In this document: in pieces, positions 7,936 through 16,951 of the stretch
How positions within the stretch are numbered: the first letter of the stretch is position 1
Layout of the letters: each line of letters begins with the position of its first letter
Program-made: the position numbers and the translations under genes
Assembly (NCBI GenBank): GCA_963807675.1
Contig: CAWECP010000002.1
Span: 124,001-188,000, forward strand
Direction of reading: 5' to 3'
DNA: 64,000 nt
Source: Bog-473 sp963807675
GTDB lineage: Bacteria > Actinomycetota > Acidimicrobiia > Acidimicrobiales > RAAP-2
The notes under the pieces: generated by a model
Database searches by the model: none
Seen by the model: only the letters and a program-made list of their open reading frames with translations
Told to the model about the DNA's origin: nothing

Positions 7936-8625
7936 TCAGCCCTTCAGCGCACCCAGTCCCTCGGTCGCCGCGCCTCCGACGAACACCGCCGGCACACCGC
8001 CCGCGCCCTCGTGGTGCCACGTCCCGTCACCGCTGCGAATCAGTGCCGTGCGGCGGGGGAGGGCCACGACCGGCAGCACGGCCGGCGCCATGGCCACCGT
8101 GCGAACGAGCTTCTGGCCGTGCGCGTCGTCGTGCTCGTCGCCGAAGTGCACCACGACGGCCAGGTTGTCGACCAGGCCCAGGCCGAGCGTGAGCGCTCCG
8201 CCCCGCGGGTCGACCATGGGGTCGGTCAGCACCATGGCCCCCGCCCCCGCCCCGGCCACCACGGCGCCGCCCGCCCAGGCCGACCGGAGCGCGTCGAAGA
8301 CGGCCGACTTCTTCAGCACGGCCCGCAGGTGCAGGGGCGAACCGCCGGCCAGGTAGATGAAGCGGGCTCCGGCCACGATCGCCGCCATGCCGGGGTCCTG
8401 GGCCGAGGCACGGTCGACCACCATGAGGCCCTCGACCTGGCCGCCGAGGGGCCCGAACCACTCGGCGGCCCGCAGCACGACCCGCTCGGGGTGCTGGTAG
8501 GCGGCGGCCGTCGGCAGGACGACCACGTCGCCGCCCCCGGAAGCCGCCAACAACGAGGCGTCGAAGGTGCACCCCTCGGTCCACTCACTGCCTCCGACCA
8601 GGGCCAGCGTGCCGGTTCTGTCCAT
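7936..8625 (-). CDS. peptidase S51 / cyanophycinase-like protein lacking the nucleophile serine
   Basis: This 229-residue protein has the type-1 glutamine-amidotransferase-like fold of peptidase family S51 (cyanophycinase, dipeptidase E). Supporting segments are GTLALVGGSEW at the start, VVVLPTAAAYQHPER and FIYLAGGSPLHL. In active members the nucleophile lies in a GxSAGA motif. Here the equivalent stretch is VAGAGAGAMVL, with Gly where Ser is expected, so hydrolytic activity is doubtful. It may be a binding protein or use another chemistry. It is divergent from hbd with a 64-base gap containing the palindromic operator, so it could be coregulated. Confidence 0.72.
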   Translation of the reverse strand: MDRTGTLALVGGSEWTEGCTFDASLLAASGGGDVVVLPTAAAYQHPERVVLRAAEWFGPLGGQVEGLMVVDRASAQDPGMAAIVAGARFIYLAGGSPLHLRAVLKKSAVFDALRSAWAGGAVVAGAGAGAMVLTDPMVDPRGGALTLGLGLVDNLAVVVHFGDEHDDAHGQKLVRTVAMAPAVLPVVALPRRTALIRSGDGTWHHEGAGGVPAVFVGGAATEGLGALKG

Positions 8626-8664
8626 GGCGCCACTCTTGCACGGCCCTCACTTCGACTGCCGCGG

Positions 8665-8681
8665 TTACCGGCCGGTAAACT
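8665..8681 (+). promoter_or_regulatory. palindromic operator overlapping the hbd -10 element
   Basis: TTACCGGCCGGTAA (8665-8678) is a perfect 14-bp palindrome. Its right end runs into TAAACT (8676-8681), a -10 hexamer eight bases before the hbd ATG. A bound dimer would block this promoter directly. The near-identical site at 3343-3356 lies in the same relation to the thiolase promoter. No Shine-Dalgarno sequence separates it from the ATG, so the transcript is probably leaderless. Confidence 0.6.
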
Positions 8682-8689
8682 CGACGCCC

Positions 8690-9544
8690 ATGTCCATTAA
8701 GCGGGTGGGAATCGTCGGTTCGGGGATCATGGGCTCGGGCGTCGCCGAGGTCGCGGCGGCATCGGGCCACGAGGTGGTGCTGCGCAGCCGCAGTCAGTCC
8801 AGCGCCGACGCCATGATCGCGGGATTGAACAAGTCCTTGGCCAAGCAGGTCGAGAAGGGCAAGCGCACCGAGGCCGAAGCGAAGGAGATCGTCGGCCGCG
8901 TGCGCGCCACGACGCATCTCGGCGAGCTGGTCGACGTCGACCTCGTCATCGAGTCGGTGGTCGAGGACCTCGACGTGAAGAAGATCCTCTTCAAGGAGCT
9001 CGACAGCATCTGCCAGCCCGAGACCATCATCGCCACGAACACGTCCACTCTCCCGGTCGTCGAGATGGCCATGGCGACGGAGCGGCCAGACCTGGTCTGC
9101 GGCATCCACTTCTTCAACCCGGCGTCGGCCATGGCGCTGGTCGAGGTGGTGCGGCCCATCACGGCCAGCGACGCCACGGTCGAGGCGGCCGTCGCGTTCG
9201 CCGGCGCCTGCGGCAAGGAGGCGGTCGAGGTCAAGGACCAGGCGGGCTTCATCGTCAACGCGCTCCTCTTCCCCTACCTCAACAACGCGGTGCGGCTGCT
9301 CGAGCTGGGCGTGGCGACCAAGGAGGGCATCGACGCCGCCATGAAGGGGGGGTGTGGGTTCCCGATGGGGCCCTTCGCGCTCCTCGACCTGGTCGGCCTC
9401 GACACGTCGCTCGCCATCCTCGATGCGCTCTACGCCGAGTACCGGGACCCCAACTACGCCGCCGTGCCCCTGCTCCGCCGGCTGGTCACCTCGGGGCAGC
9501 TCGGGCGCAAGACCAAGAAGGGTTTCTACGACTACAGCCGGTAG
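8690..9544 (+). CDS. hbd: 3-hydroxybutyryl-CoA dehydrogenase
   Basis: This 284-residue enzyme of the 3-hydroxyacyl-CoA dehydrogenase family is predicted to reduce acetoacetyl-CoA to (S)-3-hydroxybutyryl-CoA. The Rossmann motif GIVGSGIMGSGVAE is at residues 7-20. The catalytic His lies in GIHFFNPA, followed by KDQAGFIVNALLFPYLN, the interdomain helix. The GPFALLDLVGLD and GRKTKKGFYDY ends are typical of Hbd/PaaH of ~285 residues, not of fused FadB. With the thiolase and ccr it gives an S-specific route toward crotonyl-CoA. The crotonase and the rest of the pathway are not in the window. It lies upstream of ecm on the same strand. Confidence 0.93.
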   Translation: MSIKRVGIVGSGIMGSGVAEVAAASGHEVVLRSRSQSSADAMIAGLNKSLAKQVEKGKRTEAEAKEIVGRVRATTHLGELVDVDLVIESVVEDLDVKKILFKELDSICQPETIIATNTSTLPVVEMAMATERPDLVCGIHFFNPASAMALVEVVRPITASDATVEAAVAFAGACGKEAVEVKDQAGFIVNALLFPYLNNAVRLLELGVATKEGIDAAMKGGCGFPMGPFALLDLVGLDTSLAILDALYAEYRDPNYAAVPLLRRLVTSGQLGRKTKKGFYDYSR

Positions 9545-9651
9545 GCAACGGGGGTCCGGCTGCGGACGCCCCGGCCGGCGCAGGCCGACGCAGCACGACA
9601 GGAAACGATGGGCACAATGGTGGTGCGCCAGAGGTCCGGGAGGTGAGCTGA

Positions 9652-11640
9652 ATGGCCGGTGACAGGCGGGACGCACCGTGGGTGATGCGTACCTACTCGG
9701 GTCACTCGACGGCCCGGGCCTCCAACGAGCTGTACCGCACCAACCTGGCCAAGGGTCAGACCGGTCTGTCGATCGCCTTCGACCTGCCGACGCAGACCGG
9801 CTACGACCCCGACGCGCCGGAGGCGGCGGGCGAGGTGGGCAAGGTGGGCGTGCCGGTGGCGCATCTCGGCCACATGCACGAGCTGCTCGACCAGATCCCC
9901 GTGGCGGACATGAACACGTCCATGACGATCAACGCGACGGCGGCTTGGCTGCTCGGCCTTTACGTGGCCAACGCGCAGGACATGGGCGTGGACCCGGCGC
10001 AGCTGGCGGGCACGACGCAGAACGACATCGTCAAGGAGTATCTGAGCCGGGGCACCTACATCTTCCCGCCCGGGCCAAGTCTGCGGCTCACTGTCGACAC
10101 CATCGCCTACACGGTGCGCCAGGTGCCCAAGTGGAACCCGATCAACGTCTGCAGCTACCACCTGCAGGAGGCGGGCGCCACGCCGGTGCAGGAGATCGCC
10201 TACGCGCTGGCCACGGCCATCGGCGTGCTCGACGGCGTGCGCGCCTCGGGCAAGATCGACGAGGCCGAGCTGCCCGCCGTGGTCGGCCGCATCAGCTTCT
10301 TCGTCAACTCCAGCGTCCGCTTCGTGGAGGAGACCTGCAAAATGCGCGCCTTCACCGGGCTGTGGGACCGCATCTGCCGCGAGCGCTACGGCGTCGAGGA
10401 CCCGAAGCTGCGCCGGTTCCGCTACGGCGTGCAGGTCAACTCGCTCGGGCTGACCGAGCAGCAGCCGGAGAACAACGTGCAGCGAATTGTGCTGGAGACG
10501 CTCGGCGTGACGCTGTCGAAGGGCGCGCGGGCCCGGGCCATGCAGCTGCCGGCCTGGAACGAGGCGTTGGGCCTGCCGCGCCCGTGGGACCAGCAGTGGT
10601 CGCTCCGCATTCAGCAGGTGCTGGCCTTCGAGTCGGATCTGCTCGAGTACGACGACATCTTCGACGGCTCCAAGGTGATCGAGGCCAAGACGGCCGAGCT
10701 GGCCGAGGAGGCCTCGGCCGAGCTGGCCGACGTCGAGGCGCTGGGAGGCGCCTTCGAGGCCATCGACGAGCTGAAGCGGCGCCTCGTGCGCAGCCAGGCC
10801 GAGCGGGTGCGCCGCATCGAGACGGGGGAGCAGAAGGTGGTCGGCGTGAACTCCTACACCGAGACGGCGCCGTCGCCCCTGCTCGGCGACGGGGAGATCG
10901 AGAACATCCTCAAGGTCGACCCCAAGGTGGAGGTCGAGCAGATCGCCGACGTGAAGCGGTGGCGGGCCGAGCGCGGCGGCGTGGCGGTCCGGCGTGCCCT
11001 CGACGAGCTGCGCCGGGTGGCCGAGGACGAGGGCCCGAGCGGCAACATCATGGAGGCGACCATCGCGCTGGCCCATGCCGGCGGCACCACGGGCGAATGG
11101 GCCGGCGTCCTACGCGAGGTCTTCGGCGAGTTCCGGGCCCCGACCGGGGTCGGCGGCGGCGTGGGCCGGTGGGGCGACGACCTGGCCGACGTCCAGATCC
11201 GCACGCGGGCCTTGGCCGAGAGCTCTGGCGGCCCGCCTCGCCTCCTGGTGGCCAAGCCCGGCCTGGACGGGCACTCCAACGGGGCCGAGCAGATCGCCGT
11301 GGCCGCCCGCGACGCCGGCTTCGAAGTCATCTACCAGGGCATCCGGTTGACGCCCGAGCAGATCGTGGCGGCGGCCCGGGACGAGGACGTCGACATCGTG
11401 GGTCTGTCGATCCTGTCGGGCTCTCATCTCGAGCTCGTGCCCGATGTGCTCGACCGCCTGCGGGCCGCCGGCTCGACGGCCGCCGTGGTGGTCGGCGGCA
11501 TCATCCCGCCGGAGGACGCCGAGATCCTCCTGGGCAAGGGGGTGGCGTCGGTCTACACGCCCAAGGACTACTCCTTCGACCGCATCATGGAGGATCTGGT
11601 CGCCCTGGCCGAGCGCCAGCGTGCCGCCACTCACGTGTGA
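9652..11640 (+). CDS. ecm: ethylmalonyl-CoA mutase (B12-dependent)
   Basis: This 662-residue protein is predicted to rearrange (2R)-ethylmalonyl-CoA to (2S)-methylsuccinyl-CoA using adenosylcobalamin. The TIM-barrel part begins MRTYSGHSTARASNELY and contains MNTSMTINATAAWLL and GTTQNDIVKEYLSRGT. The cobalamin domain at the C-terminus has DGHSNGAEQIA (B12-ligand His541) and GLSILSGSH. The single-chain layout, length and GHSTA start match the MeaA/Ecm clade and not two-subunit methylmalonyl-CoA mutase. GGGAGGTGAG precedes the ATG. Nearby ccr and epi support this choice. It overlaps the convergent DUF4031 gene by 56 bases. Confidence 0.92.
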   Translation: MAGDRRDAPWVMRTYSGHSTARASNELYRTNLAKGQTGLSIAFDLPTQTGYDPDAPEAAGEVGKVGVPVAHLGHMHELLDQIPVADMNTSMTINATAAWLLGLYVANAQDMGVDPAQLAGTTQNDIVKEYLSRGTYIFPPGPSLRLTVDTIAYTVRQVPKWNPINVCSYHLQEAGATPVQEIAYALATAIGVLDGVRASGKIDEAELPAVVGRISFFVNSSVRFVEETCKMRAFTGLWDRICRERYGVEDPKLRRFRYGVQVNSLGLTEQQPENNVQRIVLETLGVTLSKGARARAMQLPAWNEALGLPRPWDQQWSLRIQQVLAFESDLLEYDDIFDGSKVIEAKTAELAEEASAELADVEALGGAFEAIDELKRRLVRSQAERVRRIETGEQKVVGVNSYTETAPSPLLGDGEIENILKVDPKVEVEQIADVKRWRAERGGVAVRRALDELRRVAEDEGPSGNIMEATIALAHAGGTTGEWAGVLREVFGEFRAPTGVGGGVGRWGDDLADVQIRTRALAESSGGPPRLLVAKPGLDGHSNGAEQIAVAARDAGFEVIYQGIRLTPEQIVAAARDEDVDIVGLSILSGSHLELVPDVLDRLRAAGSTAAVVVGGIIPPEDAEILLGKGVASVYTPKDYSFDRIMEDLVALAERQRAATHV

Positions 11641-11890
11641 GGCGGGCCATTTCGCGCCAGGTCACCGCCACCGCACCCAGCTCGATCGCCCGCAGTCGCA
11701 AGGCCTCGGGCACGTCGTAGTGGTTCAGCGCCGCCGACCGCCGGTGGCGCTGGTAGCCCCGGGGCGGGATGCCCAGCGCGGCGGCCATGGCGTGCAGCTC
11801 GTCGGGGTCGTCGGCCAACAGGTGCGACCAGCGGTCCGTCCGATCGCGCACCGTGGCGCGCTGGCGCCAGTCGTCGACGTAGACGGTCAG
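11585..11890 (-). CDS. DUF4031-family protein, apparent CTG start
   Basis: The ~101-residue protein starts LTVYVDDWRQRATV and contains WSHLLADDPDELHAMAA, LNHYDVPEALRLRAIELGA and VTWREMARLTREW. This matches DUF4031, a family of unknown function common in actinobacteria whose members usually begin MTVYVDD. The residue at the Met position is encoded by CTG at 11890, which overlaps the accE stop as CTGA, mimicking the usual ATGA coupling. A GTG at 11959 would add 23 residues with no family similarity. Either CTG is the start or the base is an error. It is third in a pccB-accE-DUF4031 run and overlaps the 3' end of ecm. Confidence 0.7.
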   Translation of the reverse strand: MTVYVDDWRQRATVRDRTDRWSHLLADDPDELHAMAAALGIPPRGYQRHRRSAALNHYDVPEALRLRAIELGAVAVTWREMARLTREWRHAGARPGRPDPP

Positions 11891-12105
11891 CGGCGGGCCC
11901 AGGGACGGTCGCGCCGGATGGGCGTCGGCTTCTGCCACCAGCGCCCGCTGAAGCGCCACGGCTCGTGGACCGGGTCGTGCTCGTCGGGGGCGGCCGGGCG
12001 GGGCCAGGCCAGCAGGACGGCGGCCGTGATGGCGGCCAGCTCGGCCGGGTCGGGACCCGGGGGGTGCCGCAGCGCCAGGGCGGGGCCGGGGCCGGCGCCG
12101 TTCAC
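11887..12105 (-). CDS. accE: acyl-CoA carboxylase epsilon subunit
   Basis: This 72-residue protein has the epsilon-subunit pattern of actinobacterial acyl-CoA carboxylases: a Pro-rich N-terminus, PAELAAITAAVLLAW near the start, and the ending WRFSGRWWQKP. Epsilon subunits (AccE/PccE) bind the beta hexamer and raise its activity. It overlaps the stop of pccB by four bases (ATGA), which supports the assignment despite its small size. It is restricted to actinobacteria and so also helps place the organism. Confidence 0.82.
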   Translation of the reverse strand: MNGAGPGPALALRHPPGPDPAELAAITAAVLLAWPRPAAPDEHDPVHEPWRFSGRWWQKPTPIRRDRPWARR

Positions 12106-13658
12106 AGCGGCATGTTGCCGTGCTTGCGGCGCGGCAACTCCTCGCGCTTGGAGGCGAGGATGTCGAGGCTGCGGCAGATCACCTCACGGGTGTCCGCCGG
12201 CGAGATGACGTCGTCGATGTAGCCCCGCTCGGCCGCGATGTACGGGTTGGCGTAGCGCTCGGTGTACTCGTCGATCAGCTCGGCCCGCCGGCTGGCCGGG
12301 TCGACCGCCTCGGCCAGCTCACGCCGGTACACGATGTCGACCGCGCCGTTGGGGCCCATGACGGCCAGTTCGGCCGAGGGCCAGGCGAAGGCCAGATCGG
12401 CCCCGATCGACTTGGAGTTCATGACGACATACGCGCCGCCGTAGGCCTTGCGGGTGATGATCTGGATGCGGGGCACCGTCGACTCGCAGTAGGCGTAGAG
12501 GAGCTTGGCCCCGTGGCGGATGATGCCGCCGTACTCCTGGTCCGTGCCGGGCAGGAAACCCGGCACATCCACAAAAGTAAGCAACGGGATGTTGAAGGCG
12601 TCGCAGGTCCGCACGAAGCGCGACGCCTTCTCGGAGGAGTCGATGTCCAGCACACCCGCCAGCACGGCCGGCTGGTTGCCCACGACACCGACCACGCGCC
12701 CGTTCATGCGGGCGAAGCCGCACGTGATCGACATGGCCCAGTGGCTGTGCACCTCGAAGTACTCGCCGTCGTCCACGACCGCCGAAATGATGCGCTTCAT
12801 GTCGTAGGGCTGGTTGGGCGACGTGGGCAGGAAGTCGATCAGCTCGGTCACCTGGCGGTCGGGCGGGTCGCCGGAGACCTCGACCGGAGGTTCCTCGAGG
12901 TTGTTCGACGGCAGGAACGACAGCAGGTGCCGCACGTCGTCCAGGCACGCCTTCTCGTCGGGCGACACGAAGGTGGCGACGCCCGACTTCGTCGCATGGG
13001 ACATGGCGCCACCGAGTTCCTCCAGCGTCACGTCCTCGCCCGTCACCGTCTTCACCACGTCGGGCCCGGTGATGAACATGTGGGACGTGCCCTGGACCAT
13101 GAAGATGAAGTCGGTCATGGCCGGCGAGTAGACGGCGCCTCCGGCGCACGGCCCGAGGATGACGCTGATCTGCGGGATGACCCCCGAGGCCGACACGTTG
13201 CGGTGGAAGATGCCACCGTAGGAGTGCAGCGAGACGACGCCCTCCTGAATCCGGGCGCCCGCCCCGTCGTTGAGGCCGATCATGGGCACCCCGGTCGAGG
13301 CGGCCAGGTCCATGACCTTGTGGATCTTCTCGGCGAAGACCTCGCCCAGCGCCCCGCCGAAGACGGTGAAGTCCTGGCTGAAGATGCAGACCCGGCGCCC
13401 GTCGATGGTCCCGAACCCGGTCACCACCCCGTCCGTGTACGGCCGATTGTCCTCCAGGCCCATCCCGTGGGCCCGGTGGCGGGCCAGCATGTCGAGCTCC
13501 TGGAAGGACCCCTCGTCCAGCAGGTAGTCGATGCGCTCCCGAGCCGTGAGCTTGCCCTTGGCGTGCTGCCGCTCGACCGCCTCGGGGCTCCCGGCGTGGA
13601 GGGCCTCGTTCTTCCGCTCGGCCAGCTCGGCCAGGCGTTCGGCCATGGAGTGTTCCAT
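12102..13658 (-). CDS. pccB: acyl-CoA carboxylase beta subunit (carboxyltransferase), propionyl-CoA type
   Basis: This 518-residue carboxyltransferase moves the carboxyl group from biotin to an acyl-CoA, probably making methylmalonyl-CoA from propionyl-CoA. The two crotonase-fold halves are complete. Oxyanion-hole glycines occur in GGAVYSPA and GGAYVVMNSKS, and GNQPAVLAGVLD is also seen. The C-terminus PRRKHGNMPL is typical of PccB/AccD5. The residue after GGAY, which helps set acyl preference, is Val here (Asp in Streptomyces PccB from memory), so acetyl- or butyryl-CoA remain possible. The biotinylated alpha subunit is not in the window. It leads the pccB-accE-DUF4031 run. Confidence 0.9.
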   Translation of the reverse strand: MEHSMAERLAELAERKNEALHAGSPEAVERQHAKGKLTARERIDYLLDEGSFQELDMLARHRAHGMGLEDNRPYTDGVVTGFGTIDGRRVCIFSQDFTVFGGALGEVFAEKIHKVMDLAASTGVPMIGLNDGAGARIQEGVVSLHSYGGIFHRNVSASGVIPQISVILGPCAGGAVYSPAMTDFIFMVQGTSHMFITGPDVVKTVTGEDVTLEELGGAMSHATKSGVATFVSPDEKACLDDVRHLLSFLPSNNLEEPPVEVSGDPPDRQVTELIDFLPTSPNQPYDMKRIISAVVDDGEYFEVHSHWAMSITCGFARMNGRVVGVVGNQPAVLAGVLDIDSSEKASRFVRTCDAFNIPLLTFVDVPGFLPGTDQEYGGIIRHGAKLLYAYCESTVPRIQIITRKAYGGAYVVMNSKSIGADLAFAWPSAELAVMGPNGAVDIVYRRELAEAVDPASRRAELIDEYTERYANPYIAAERGYIDDVISPADTREVICRSLDILASKREELPRRKHGNMPL

Positions 13659-13665
13659 GCGTTGG

Positions 13666-13671
13666 AGGCTA
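13666..13671 (-). promoter_or_regulatory. putative -10 element of pccB, leaderless arrangement
   Basis: On the minus strand TAGCCT lies seven bases before the pccB ATG (13658), and the intervening CCAACGC has no ribosome-binding site. This is the same pattern seen at ccr, hbd, glmS and the cyclophilin pair. The support is positional only. Confidence 0.35.
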
Positions 13672-13749
13672 ACGCTCCCAGCGCAAGCGTCGAAATTCGG
13701 ACCGTAAGACCGCTCCCTAGAAGCTGTTCTACTTTTGAACGGAGATAAA

Positions 13750-13764
13750 CCTGGTCTGACCAGG
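13750..13764. promoter_or_regulatory. 15-bp palindrome upstream of the ABC-transporter operon
   Basis: CCTGGTC-T-GACCAGG is a perfect inverted repeat with seven-base arms. It lies in the 173-base gap between pccB and livG, 67 bases before livG. It could be an operator for the transporter operon. No convincing -10/-35 pair was found close to it. The rest of the gap holds nothing else recognisable. Confidence 0.4.
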
Positions 13765-13831
13765 GAAAATAGAGATCAAGTGCAGGCGAATTCCGGCCTG
13801 GACATCGGCCCGACCGGTTTGGGGGGAGACG

Positions 13832-14624
13832 ATGCCGCTGCTCGAGGTAGCGGAAGCTGAGGTTCGTTTTGGAGGCGTCCACGCGCTGCGGGGCGTCGAC
13901 CTGAACGTGGACGCGGGCATCGTCACGGGCCTCATCGGCCCCAACGGCGCCGGCAAGACGACCTGCTTCAACGCCATCACCGGCCTGCAATCCATCAACT
14001 CGGGCCGCGTCGCCTTCGACGGCATCGACATGACCGGCATGAGCCCCCACAAGCGGGCACGCCTCGGCATCGCCCGCACCTTCCAACGGCTCGAGGTGTT
14101 CGGCTCGCTCTCCGTGCGGGAGAACGTCCTGGCCGCCGCCGAGATCAGGCGCCGCTGGTCCCGGGACAAGTCCGACACCCGGGCCAACGCCGCCGCCGTC
14201 TTGGCCCTGGTCGGGCTAACGCCGCTGGCCGACCGGCCCGCCGACACGCTGCCCACGGGCCAGGCCCGCCTGCTCGAGCTCGCCCGCTGCCTGGCCACCC
14301 GTCCCCGCCTGCTCCTCCTCGACGAGCCCTCGTCCGGGCTGGACGACGGCGAGAGCGACGAGCTGGGCCGCCTGCTCATCCAGCTGGCCGAGGCCGGGAT
14401 GGCCGTACTCCTGGTCGAGCACGACATGGGGCTGGTCATGGGGGTCTGTTCGCGCATCAACGTGCTCGACTTCGGCGCCATCCTCATGGTGGGCACCCCG
14501 GACGAGGTCCGGGCCGACGAGCGGGTGCGGGCCGCCTACCTGGGTTCGGTCGACGACCCGGAGGAAGCGGAGGCCCCTCAGGACGAGGCGGTGCTGGCCG
14601 GCACGGCCACGGGGTCGGTGTCCG

Positions 14625-14632
<8 letters not shown>
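13832..14632 (+). CDS. livG: branched-chain amino-acid-type ABC transporter ATPase (LivG)
   Basis: This 266-residue ATP-binding subunit powers uptake by a HAAT-type importer. Walker A is GPNGAGKTT (~35-43). Walker B is RLLLLDEPSSGL, and the H-loop lies in LLVEHDM. The usual LSxGQ signature is altered to LPTGQARLLELA. LivG-type features include GIARTFQRLEVF. The protein ends with a ~25-residue acidic tail before the stop. The stop overlaps the livF GTG start by eight bases. First gene of the livG-livF-accessory-receptor-permease operon. The substrate may be an amino acid, amide, urea or short-chain acid. Confidence 0.9.
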
Positions 14633-15358
<726 letters not shown>

Positions 15359-15362
<4 letters not shown>

Positions 15363-16951
15363 CCGCCCGCACCCGCGCCCGCCGCCTGCCGGCGCTCGCT
15401 GCCGCCGCCCTGCTGCTCCTGGGCGGCGGGTCGGCCCTGCTGGCCGTCGCCTTCTCCAGCGCCCCGGCCGCCGCCGACAGCGGCTCGTCGGGCAGCGGGC
15501 CCACCCTGGGCGGCTACACCATCACCGCCCTGGCCGAGGCGGCCACTGTGCAGTACGAGCAGCCGAACTTCCCCCTCCCCGCCAACCCCTCGCTCGAGCT
15601 CGATGAGGGCTACGCCTCGACCCAGGACAACTCGGGCCCGACCGGCAACGCCACCGCGGCCACGCTCTATCCGGGTCAGGTGGTCGCCGGCGCCGGCTCG
15701 CAGCTCCCCCTGCTCTTCCCGTACGCACCGGTCCCACCGGCGCCGAACTGGCCCATCCAGGCCACGAGCGCGTACCCCGAAACGCCCAACTCGGACAATC
15801 TCGACAATGCCGGCGTGAACATGGACACCTCGAGCACGGCCAACGGCAACACGGCCAGCGCCACCCTGGGCGACGACAACCCGACCTCGGGCTCGTCCTC
15901 GACCGACTCCAGCATCACTGCCCCGTCGGGTTCGGGCAACCCGCTGGCCGGCTCCTCGTCGCTCGTCGGCATCGGCATCATGTCGGCCACCTCGACGTCG
16001 GAGGTGCCGAGCACGACGGCCACGGCCGAGGCCAGCGCCACCGACACCGGCATCTCCCTGCTCGATGGCTTCATCAACATCGGCAGCGTCACGTCCACGG
16101 CCACCGCCACCTCGGACGGCACCACCGGCAAGCTGACCGGCTCCACCCAGATCCAGAACATGTCCATCGCCGGCGAGCCCGTGACCGTCAACTCCACCGG
16201 CATTCAGGCCGACGGGCAGGCGGCGCCGTTGTCGCTGCCCATCTCCTCCATCGACACCGTGCTCAACGAGCTCGGCGTCTCGATCTCCATGACGACCGCC
16301 ACCGACAAGACCAACGGCCCCTCGGCCAGCCGGATGCTCCAGGGCCTGACCGTCAGCATCGACCTCAAGACGCTGGACAATGCAGCCAACAAGTTCGCCT
16401 CGCTGTTCCCGTCGTCGTTCACGTCGCAGCTGCCGTTCGCGATCCCGAACGACCAGGTGGTCACCATTGAGCTGGCGCCGGTGTCGGTGAGCTCGACGGC
16501 CTCGCCGCCCTTCACCGCCAACACGGGCAACACCGGGTCCACGGCATCGACCGCCCCGTCCTCGTCTTCCTCCTCGTCGTCGGCGTCCTCCAGCCCGTCG
16601 TTCACCGGCAACTCGGGCGGCGGGGCCACGTTCACCGGCAACTCGGGCGGTGGCTCGTACTCCCCGTCGGGCACCTCGCCCACGTCGTCGTCCACCCCGA
16701 GCGGCAGCGGCAGCGGGACCACGCCGGCCGAGTCGCTTGCGCCCGCCTCGGCGGTGACGCCGGTCTTCAAGGGCGTCGGCGCGACGCTCATTCTGCTCGG
16801 TCTGCTGGCCGCCTCGGTGCTCGCCTACGCCTACAAGAGGGCGGACGACGCGGCCCAGCTACTCGGCACGTCCGACGCCCACGGCGACCCGCTCCTCGAG
16901 CGCTTCGCCGCCAGCGCCGACGACCTGTCTGATTTCGGAGGGCTCAGCTGA
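15359..16951 (+). CDS. secreted Ser/Thr-rich protein with C-terminal membrane anchor, unknown function
   Basis: This 530-residue protein is not recognised by family. It has a signal peptide (ALAAAALLLLGGGSALLAVA, cleavage after ~40), a long Ser/Thr/Gly/Ala-rich outer region, and one C-terminal membrane helix (~472-492, LILLGLLAASVLAYAY) followed by a short acidic cytoplasmic tail. Between about 390 and 465 it is almost pure Ser/Thr/Gly/Pro with two FTGNSGGG repeats, a likely wall-spanning stalk. Very few charged residues occur. It lies between the ATPases and the receptor of the ABC operon with four-base and one-base overlaps, so an accessory role at the cell surface is likely. Confidence 0.65.

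Noticed and set aside
9678..11720. A 680-codon open frame overlapping ecm in another plus-strand frame
   Set aside because: The product is Arg/Gly/Ala-rich with no domain, and the other frame encodes a full ethylmalonyl-CoA mutase.
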